The notes below the pieces were generated by a model. That model was not told the origin of the DNA. It saw nothing but the letters and a program-made list of their open reading frames with translations, and ran no database searches. Made by a program: the position numbers and the translations under genes. 64,000 nt of DNA from Winogradskyella sp. Its GTDB lineage: Bacteria > Bacteroidota > Bacteroidia > Flavobacteriales > Flavobacteriaceae. The number at the start of each line of letters is the position of its first letter. The first letter of the stretch is position 1. The stretch covers positions 998,311-1,062,310 of the forward strand of contig PBLD01000001.1 of assembly GCA_002722255.1 (NCBI GenBank), in the 5' to 3' direction. This document shows positions 58,614 to 64,000 of the stretch, piece after piece.

Positions 58614-59017
58614 TGCAAGGAGAACAAATTCCACATAAAATGTTAAGTCAAGATGCATTCAGTACTTGGTTAGGCATCGAAATTCTAGAATGCGAAATTG
58701 GTCGTTGTCGCGTGGCAATGACGGTTCGTAAGGAAATGCTTAATAGTATGGGGAAAGCCCACGGAGGCATAAGTTATGCGTTGGCAGATACTGCTTTCGG
58801 ATTTGCGGCAAACACACATGGTAAATATGCTGTGTCCATAGAAACTAGTATTAATCATATTGAAGCATTAAATGAAGGAGATTATTTAGTGGCAGAATCT
58901 GTGATAGAAAACGTAAAAAATAAACTCGGATTCAATATTATAGAAGTAAAACGAGGAGATGAACTGGTAGCACTTTTTAAAGGTGTTGTTTATCGCACTC
59001 AAAAAGATTGGGAATAA
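58613..59017 (+). CDS. paaI: Hydroxyphenylacetyl-CoA thioesterase, hotdog fold
   Basis: 134 aa hotdog-fold thioesterase. The active-site segment NSMGKAHGGISYALADTAFG has the HGG and Asp of the PaaI family. By family it removes CoA from dead-end intermediates, freeing CoA when the pathway stalls. Its ATG overlaps the paaH stop (TAATG), so it is coupled to paaH. Confidence 0.93.
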   Translation: MQGEQIPHKMLSQDAFSTWLGIEILECEIGRCRVAMTVRKEMLNSMGKAHGGISYALADTAFGFAANTHGKYAVSIETSINHIEALNEGDYLVAESVIENVKNKLGFNIIEVKRGDELVALFKGVVYRTQKDWE

Positions 59018-59018
59018 A

Positions 59019-59038
59019 ATTCCTGCGAAGGCAGGAAT
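59019..59038. repeat. Hairpin before the GIY-YIG gene
   Basis: ATTCCTGC-GAAG-GCAGGAAT, 8-bp perfect stem. It is inverted relative to the hairpin at 59384-59397 on the other side of the nuclease gene. Confidence 0.85.
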
Positions 59039-59055
59039 CTCATAATAAAGAATAA

Positions 59056-59379
59056 ATGAAATATTGGTACGTCTATATTATGGCAAACAAGCCAAATGGA
59101 GTAATTTATATAGGAGTAACTGATAATTTAGATGAAAGAGTTAAAGAACATAAATTAAAAGTTTATCCAAAATCTTTTACAGCTAGATACAATTGTGAGA
59201 TTCTAGTTTATTTTGAAGAATTTGAAAATGGTGAAAAGGCGTCAATTAGAGAAGTTCAATTCAAGAAATGGAAGAGAGATTGGAAAATTAAATTAATAGA
59301 AGAAATGAATCCGAGTTGGGCTGATTTAAGTTTGAACTGGAATTTAGGAAATAAAATATTTAGGAATAACAAAAAATAA
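59056..59379 (+). CDS. GIY-YIG endonuclease-family protein
   Basis: 107 aa single-domain nuclease. The start YWYVYIMANKPNGVIYIGVT is the GIY-YIG motif (YVYI...YIGVT), followed by the conserved Arg in LDERVKEHKL and the C-terminal Glu in SIREVQFKKWKRDWK. Family members cut or repair DNA; the small stand-alone type is common and of unknown role in Bacteroidetes. The gene is embedded in the paa cluster and bracketed by inverted copies of an interspersed hairpin, suggesting a mobile unit. Confidence 0.9.
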   Translation: MKYWYVYIMANKPNGVIYIGVTDNLDERVKEHKLKVYPKSFTARYNCEILVYFEEFENGEKASIREVQFKKWKRDWKIKLIEEMNPSWADLSLNWNLGNKIFRNNKK

Positions 59380-59383
59380 GATA

Positions 59384-59397
59384 CCTGCTTTCGCAGG
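59384..59397. repeat. Inverted hairpin after the GIY-YIG gene
   Basis: CCTGC-TTTC-GCAGG followed by CATTAG. It is the reverse-strand form of the 54374 palindrome (TGCCTGCGAAAGCAGG read on the minus strand). It ends 8 bases before the thiolase ATG. Confidence 0.8.
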
Positions 59398-59405
59398 CAT
59401 TAGTT

Positions 59406-60617
59406 ATGAAACAAGCATACATAATAGACGGCATAAGAACACCAATAGGAAATTACAAAGGCACATTATCGGCTGTAAGAACAGACGATTTAGCAGCTTT
59501 GGTAATTAAAGAAATCGTAAAACGAAACCCAAGCATTCCAAAAGAAGCATACGACGATGTTATTCTGGGTTGTGCTAATCAAGCCGGAGAAGATAATCGT
59601 AACGTAGCTCGTATGGCATCACTTTTAGCAGGATTGCCATTTACAGTTCCAGGAGAAACTGTAAACAGATTATGTAGTTCTGGTTTGTCAGCAATTATTC
59701 ACGCAAACAGAGCGATAAAAGCAGGAGATGGCGATGTGTTTATTTCAGGAGGTGTTGAGAATATGACACGCGGCCCTTATGTTATTGCAAAACCATCGAG
59801 TGCATTTGGTACTGATGCTAAAATGTACGACAGTAGTTTTGGATGGAGATTTGTAAATCCAAAAATGCACGAAATGTACGGTACGGACGGCATGGGAGTT
59901 ACTGCTGAAAATCTTGTAGAGAAATATAATATTTCACGAGAAGATCAAGATGAATTCGCCTATTGGAGCCAGGTGAAAGCGTCTAAAGCACAGGAAAACG
60001 GACGATTAGAAAAAGAAATTCTTCCTGTCGAAATTCCTCAACGTAAAAAAGACCCAATCGTTTTTGCAAAAGACGAATTTGTAAAACCAACAACATCAAA
60101 AGAGATTTTAGCCAAATTACGACCAGCCTTTAAAAAAGAAGGCGGAAGCGTAACCGCAGGAAATGCATCAGGATTAAACGACGGAGCAGCAGCAACCATT
60201 ATCGCTTCAGAAGAGGCAGTAAAAAAATACAATCTAAAGCCTTTAGCGCGCATCGTGAGTTCTGCTGTCGTGGGTGTAGAGCCGCGAATTATGGGCATCG
60301 GTCCAGTTGAGGCGTCCAACAAAGCTTTGGCAAAAGCCGGATTAACAATGGACGATATCGACGTTATAGAGCTCAATGAAGCCTTTGCTGCGCAAGCATT
60401 GGCGTGCACCAGAGCTTGGGGATTGGCAGACAATGATCCAAGAATCAACCCTAATGGAGGCTCTATCGCAATTGGCCATCCGCTTGGCGTTACAGGCACT
60501 AGAATCGCCTATTCAGCGGCTTTAGAGCTCAAAGAGCAAAACAAGCGCTACGCATTGGTAACGATGTGTATTGGCGTAGGGCAAGGCTATGCAGCTATTA
60601 TTGAAAATATGAGTTAA
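59406..60617 (+). CDS. paaJ: Acetyl-CoA acyltransferase, probable 3-oxoadipyl-CoA thiolase
   Basis: 403 aa thiolase. The nucleophile Cys lies in VNRLCSSGLSAIIHANRAIK, the His region is NGGSIAIGHPLGVTGTRI, and the second catalytic Cys is in VTMCIGVGQGYA. NEAFAAQALACTRAWGL is also typical. In the pathway it cleaves 3-oxoadipyl-CoA and 3-oxo-5,6-dehydrosuberyl-CoA. Immediate upstream DNA is the inverted hairpin. Confidence 0.92.
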   Translation: MKQAYIIDGIRTPIGNYKGTLSAVRTDDLAALVIKEIVKRNPSIPKEAYDDVILGCANQAGEDNRNVARMASLLAGLPFTVPGETVNRLCSSGLSAIIHANRAIKAGDGDVFISGGVENMTRGPYVIAKPSSAFGTDAKMYDSSFGWRFVNPKMHEMYGTDGMGVTAENLVEKYNISREDQDEFAYWSQVKASKAQENGRLEKEILPVEIPQRKKDPIVFAKDEFVKPTTSKEILAKLRPAFKKEGGSVTAGNASGLNDGAAATIIASEEAVKKYNLKPLARIVSSAVVGVEPRIMGIGPVEASNKALAKAGLTMDDIDVIELNEAFAAQALACTRAWGLADNDPRINPNGGSIAIGHPLGVTGTRIAYSAALELKEQNKRYALVTMCIGVGQGYAAIIENMS

Positions 60618-60635
60618 ATTATTGTTTTTCGTTAC

Positions 60636-61802
60636 ATGAATAAAATTCTGATTTTATTAATTCTATTATTTACTAATATATCCTCTGGTCAGGATAAAAG
60701 CTGTGATTGCCTAAATAGTTTAGAAGAGGTTTCCAAAAAGATTAAGGTAGCCAAGAGCTATAAGTCTCAGATTAAAACTAAATCAGATGAATTCAGGTTT
60801 GAAGAATGGAAAAGTCAAATAATAAAGGAAATTAATGAAGATAGTCTAAAGGATTATTTTTGTTTAGGGTATCTTCAAAAATACATTTCCTTTATAAAAG
60901 ATAATCACAATATAATTTATCAAAAGACTGAAGCCGATTTATTTAAGCCTTTGTTTTATGAAAGAGAAGTTGATGATGTTATTGACTCAGACTCAATTTC
61001 TGGAATTTACTATTCGGGTAACGAAACTATAAAACTTATAAAACATTCAAATTCGAGTTGGTTGGGTGTTATGGATACTTCAGATTCTGATATTTGGAAA
61101 AATGGAACCATAAGATTAAAGCTCAACAAAACTTCAAAAGGGAAATTTGAAATATTCGAGCATTATAAAAACGGCTTACTCGTATACAATAACAATATTG
61201 AAATAAAGAACAATAGAATAGGAAACACCTTTTGGAATAAAGACAATACATATCATTTTTATAAACAACACGAAGAAAATTTCGGCTTTAAATCTTTAGA
61301 CGCTAATCATGACTATATAAATATCAAATCCCTTAAGCGAACATATGAGCTAATGGATGAAGCTGATACGTTTTACAACGATTTAAAGCAAAAATTAGTC
61401 AAGCCTTACTTAATTATAGATTTAAGAAACAATGGAGGTGGTTCTTTATTACAAACAAAATCACTTATTAGACTTTTAAGAAAGACAAAAGAAATAAAGA
61501 GAATTTATGTGCTTATCAATTTTTTAACAGCTAGTGCTGCTGAAATAAGTACACTTCGGCTAAAAGACGATAAGCGCACTGTTATTGTTGGTGAGAATTC
61601 AAAAGGGGCAGTATCATATGGTTATGGAAATGAAGGGATAGCAGGAAGATTAAATTGTAATTCTATTCAATATGCGTTTTCCATAGAAGTGATTAAAAAT
61701 GATTATTTAAAGTACGAACAAGTTGGCATAAGACCAGATGTCCTACTAAACAATGATAAAGATTGGATAAAAAAGATAATTGAGTTAAATGCAAACGATT
61801 AA
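60636..61802 (+). CDS. Secreted S41-family (C-terminal-processing) peptidase
   Basis: 388 aa with signal peptide MNKILILLILLFTNISSGQ. The S41 core (about 210-375) has LIIDLRNNGGGSLLQTK, catalytic Ser in FLTASAAEISTLRL and Lys in VGENSKGAVSYGYG. The first 200 residues are a mixed domain with no clear PDZ. Target unknown. It interrupts the paa genes between thiolase and paaZ and has no evident link to phenylacetate breakdown. Composition looks more AT-rich than the paa genes around it. Confidence 0.85.
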   Translation: MNKILILLILLFTNISSGQDKSCDCLNSLEEVSKKIKVAKSYKSQIKTKSDEFRFEEWKSQIIKEINEDSLKDYFCLGYLQKYISFIKDNHNIIYQKTEADLFKPLFYEREVDDVIDSDSISGIYYSGNETIKLIKHSNSSWLGVMDTSDSDIWKNGTIRLKLNKTSKGKFEIFEHYKNGLLVYNNNIEIKNNRIGNTFWNKDNTYHFYKQHEENFGFKSLDANHDYINIKSLKRTYELMDEADTFYNDLKQKLVKPYLIIDLRNNGGGSLLQTKSLIRLLRKTKEIKRIYVLINFLTASAAEISTLRLKDDKRTVIVGENSKGAVSYGYGNEGIAGRLNCNSIQYAFSIEVIKNDYLKYEQVGIRPDVLLNNDKDWIKKIIELNAND

Positions 61803-61876
61803 AGATAGTAGATTAATGATAGGGGAACTGCTCCAAAAAAATACAAAGTCGATAATACATAATCTTAAACAGTAAG

Positions 61877-64000
61877 ATGAAGAACAAAATTCAACACTAC
61901 GTCCAAGGACAGTGGACTACAGGAAAAGAAGAAGGAGCACCAATTTACGACGCCATAACAGGCGAACACTTCACAAATTGGGCTGTTGAAGGATTAGATA
62001 TTCCTGAAGTTCTTAATTACGGACGCACTAAAGGAGGCGAAGTACTTCGTAAAATGACGTTTCAAGAGCGTGGTAATATGCTCAAAAAATTGGCACTTTA
62101 CCTTACAAAACGCAAAGAACAATTTTACGATTTAAGTTACAGAACTGGTGCAACGCGTGTAGATAGTTGGATAGATATTGAAGGTGGTTTTGGTAACTTG
62201 TTTGCCAACGCATCATTACGAAAATTGTTTCCAAACAAACCGTTTCACGTAGAAGGCGACCCAATCGATTTATCTCGTGGAGGACGCTTTATGGCGCATC
62301 ATATAATGGTGCCAAAAAAAGGTGTTGCAGTACATATCAACGCATTTAACTTCCCAGTTTGGGGAATGTTAGAAAAGTGTGCTGTAAACTGGATGGCTGG
62401 TGTGCCAGCAGTGGTTTTACCAGCACCATCATCATCTTATTTGGCTGAAGCTGTAGCGAGAGAAATTATCAATTCAGGTATTTTACCAGAAGGCGCACTT
62501 CAAATCATAAACGGAACCGTAAAAACTGTTTTAGATACGGTTGAATCTCAAGATGTCGTAACTTTTACGGGTTCGGCAGCAACAGGTCGCTTATTAAAAG
62601 CGCATCCAAGATTAATTGAAGAATCTGTGCCTTTTACTATGGAAGCCGATTCGTTAAATGCGTCAATTTTAGGGGAAGATGCAGTTCCTGGAACACCAGA
62701 ATTCGACTTGTTTGTTAAGGAAGTTCGAAAGGAAATGACGGTAAAGGCCGGACAAAAATGTACAGCCATCCGACGCATTATCGTTCCAGAAAATTTAGTT
62801 GAAGATGTTCAAATTGCATTAGCAAAAGAACTCGATAAAGTAACCATTGGAGACCCAAGACTTAAAGAAGTACGGATGGGCTCATTGGTAAGCAAACAAC
62901 AAGTTGAAGCTGTAAAAAGTTCTATTGCAGATATCAGCAAAGAAGCTGAAATGGTTTATGGCAATTTAGATAATATTGAAACCATTGGAGCAGATGCTAA
63001 TAAAGGTGCATTCATCAGTCCAGTGGTGTTTAGAACAGATAATCCTTTCCGAAATAATGTTGTTCACGAGCGCGAAGCGTTTGGGCCAGTAAGTACCATT
63101 ATGCCATACAAGTCAATGGACGAAGCTGTGCAATTAGCGCAAATGGGTAAAGGGTCGTTAGTGTCTTCTATTGCAACTTATGATGATAACATTGCAACTG
63201 ATTATGTTGTAAATGCCGCAAGTCATCACGGAAGAATTTTGGTGATTAATCGCGAAATGGCAAAACAAAGTACAGGTCACGGTTCGCCGTTACCGTACTT
63301 GGTTCACGGAGGTCCAGGACGTGCTGGTGGTGGAGAAGAAATGGGAGGAATGCGTGGTATTAAACACTATTTGCAACGTACAGCCATTCAAGGAACACCA
63401 TCAACAATTACAGAAATCACTGGCATATATCAGCAAAATGCAAAATATAAGGAAGCTGAAGACCATCCGTTTAAGTACCATTGGGAAGATATTCAACCAG
63501 GAATGTCTTTAAAAACGCATAAGCGTACACTTACGGATACTGATATTCAGAATTTTGCCAATTTAACTTGGGACCATTTTTACGCACATACAGATATTAC
63601 TTCTTTAGATGGAAGTATTTTTGAAAAACGAACAGCGCACGGTTATTTTATAATTTCGGCTGCAGCTGGATTGTTTGTGTATCCAAATAAAGGTCCTGTA
63701 GCGGCAAATTACGGTTTGGATTCTATCCGATTTTTAAGACCATTATACCACAATGATACCATTTATGTGCGTTTAACCTGTAAGGAAAAAGTGGATAGAG
63801 ATGTCTCATCAACCGAGCATCCAAGTGGTATTGTAAAATGGCACGTTGAGGTTTTTGATGCTAATTTTGAAAACCGACCAGAAAGTCAAAAAACAGACAA
63901 AGACAGTCCGTTGGTTGCCGTGGCTACCATCTTAACAATGGTTCAGAAAAAGCAAGAAACCTTTGTTGAAATGACCGAAGAAAAAATCAACGAATGCTTA
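61877..64000 (+). CDS. paaZ: Oxepin-CoA hydrolase / semialdehyde dehydrogenase, partial (no stop in window)
   Basis: Bifunctional ring-opening enzyme, 708 codons visible. An aldehyde dehydrogenase domain (about 1-520) has the Cys loop MTVKAGQKCTAIRRI and VTFTGSAATG. A MaoC-type hotdog hydratase domain follows (about 535-690), FANLTWDHFYAHTD with the Asp and His of the R-hydratase site. It opens the oxepin ring and oxidises the aldehyde. The frame is still open at the window end, beyond the approximately 681 residues of E. coli PaaZ. Start chosen at ATG 61877 from the KIQHYVQGQW beginning. Confidence 0.93.
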   Translation, partial: MKNKIQHYVQGQWTTGKEEGAPIYDAITGEHFTNWAVEGLDIPEVLNYGRTKGGEVLRKMTFQERGNMLKKLALYLTKRKEQFYDLSYRTGATRVDSWIDIEGGFGNLFANASLRKLFPNKPFHVEGDPIDLSRGGRFMAHHIMVPKKGVAVHINAFNFPVWGMLEKCAVNWMAGVPAVVLPAPSSSYLAEAVAREIINSGILPEGALQIINGTVKTVLDTVESQDVVTFTGSAATGRLLKAHPRLIEESVPFTMEADSLNASILGEDAVPGTPEFDLFVKEVRKEMTVKAGQKCTAIRRIIVPENLVEDVQIALAKELDKVTIGDPRLKEVRMGSLVSKQQVEAVKSSIADISKEAEMVYGNLDNIETIGADANKGAFISPVVFRTDNPFRNNVVHEREAFGPVSTIMPYKSMDEAVQLAQMGKGSLVSSIATYDDNIATDYVVNAASHHGRILVINREMAKQSTGHGSPLPYLVHGGPGRAGGGEEMGGMRGIKHYLQRTAIQGTPSTITEITGIYQQNAKYKEAEDHPFKYHWEDIQPGMSLKTHKRTLTDTDIQNFANLTWDHFYAHTDITSLDGSIFEKRTAHGYFIISAAAGLFVYPNKGPVAANYGLDSIRFLRPLYHNDTIYVRLTCKEKVDRDVSSTEHPSGIVKWHVEVFDANFENRPESQKTDKDSPLVAVATILTMVQKKQETFVEMTEEKINECL

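Noticed and set aside
60038-60499. 153-codon antisense frame within the thiolase gene
   Set aside because: Low-complexity Ala/Ser/Pro-rich product opposite a well-supported thiolase; a shadow frame.
62548-63512. Short frames within paaZ on both strands
   Set aside because: They overlap the open paaZ frame that covers 61877-64000 with full domain motifs.
1-64000. rRNA, tRNA, riboswitch or CRISPR array
   Set aside because: I looked through the gaps and saw no tRNA-like arms, rRNA signature, known riboswitch core or spaced direct repeats of CRISPR type. A covariance-model scan would be decisive.

Overview
The window is an AT-rich chromosomal segment from a member of the Flavobacteriaceae, probably marine. 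The evidence is the SusC-type TonB receptor, gliding genes gldB and gldC next to nadE, many Sec lipoproteins, flavobacterial -7 boxes (TAnnTTTG), several TTG starts, a mevalonate branch with a GGGP-type prenyltransferase, and a DnaG primase without zinc ligands. I saw no rRNA, tRNA or CRISPR array.

1-19632 is a maltodextrin/starch utilisation locus. A leftward susC, cut by the window edge, diverges from a LacI-type regulator gene. Rightward follow an SLC45-like MFS transporter, beta-phosphoglucomutase, GH65 maltose phosphorylase, a neopullulanase-like GH13, a GH31, three more GH13 lipoproteins and a GH97. The envelope enzymes cut dextrins to maltose and glucose. Maltose enters through the MFS carrier and is split by phosphorolysis to glucose and beta-glucose 1-phosphate. 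A perfect 18-bp palindrome between susC and the regulator is the likely operator.

19735-38795 is mostly housekeeping. It holds a GAF protein facing an HD-phosphohydrolase/Pycsar-effector-like membrane protein, SelO, a very large phosphoesterase/kinase-like/beta-barrel lipoprotein, an HI0933-type flavoprotein, a mevalonate/prenyl-lipid cluster (mvaD, a mevalonate kinase, a 40-residue membrane peptide, a UbiA prenyltransferase), a pseudouridine synthase, cysM and a serine acetyltransferase.

38966-43325 is accessory. An intact IS3-family element (IS150-like) with 3-bp target duplication sits beside an orphan gene bounded by large imperfect palindromes. Next come a serine hydrolase and a second orphan gene with GTTGTG/CACAAC boundaries. 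Both orphans look like gene cassettes, but no integrase is present.

43326-50278 returns to core genes: dnaG, a response regulator with Glu at the phosphoacceptor position, nadE, gldB, gldC, two envelope proteins and a rhodanese.

50327-64000 is a phenylacetate (paa) catabolic cluster: TetR regulator, paaE, paaA, paaB, paaC, paaD, paaG, a PLP lyase, paaH, paaI, a thiolase and paaZ (cut by the right edge). A four-helix-bundle gene, a GIY-YIG nuclease gene and an S41 protease gene are interspersed. Almost every gap is made of repeats. Some are heptamer arrays running up to start codons (paaA, paaB, paaH). Others are palindromes, including a composite in which one hairpin sits in the loop of another. 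The promoter region carries a TetR-type operator and a near-copy of the maltose-locus operator. This repeat architecture is the most unusual thing in the window.
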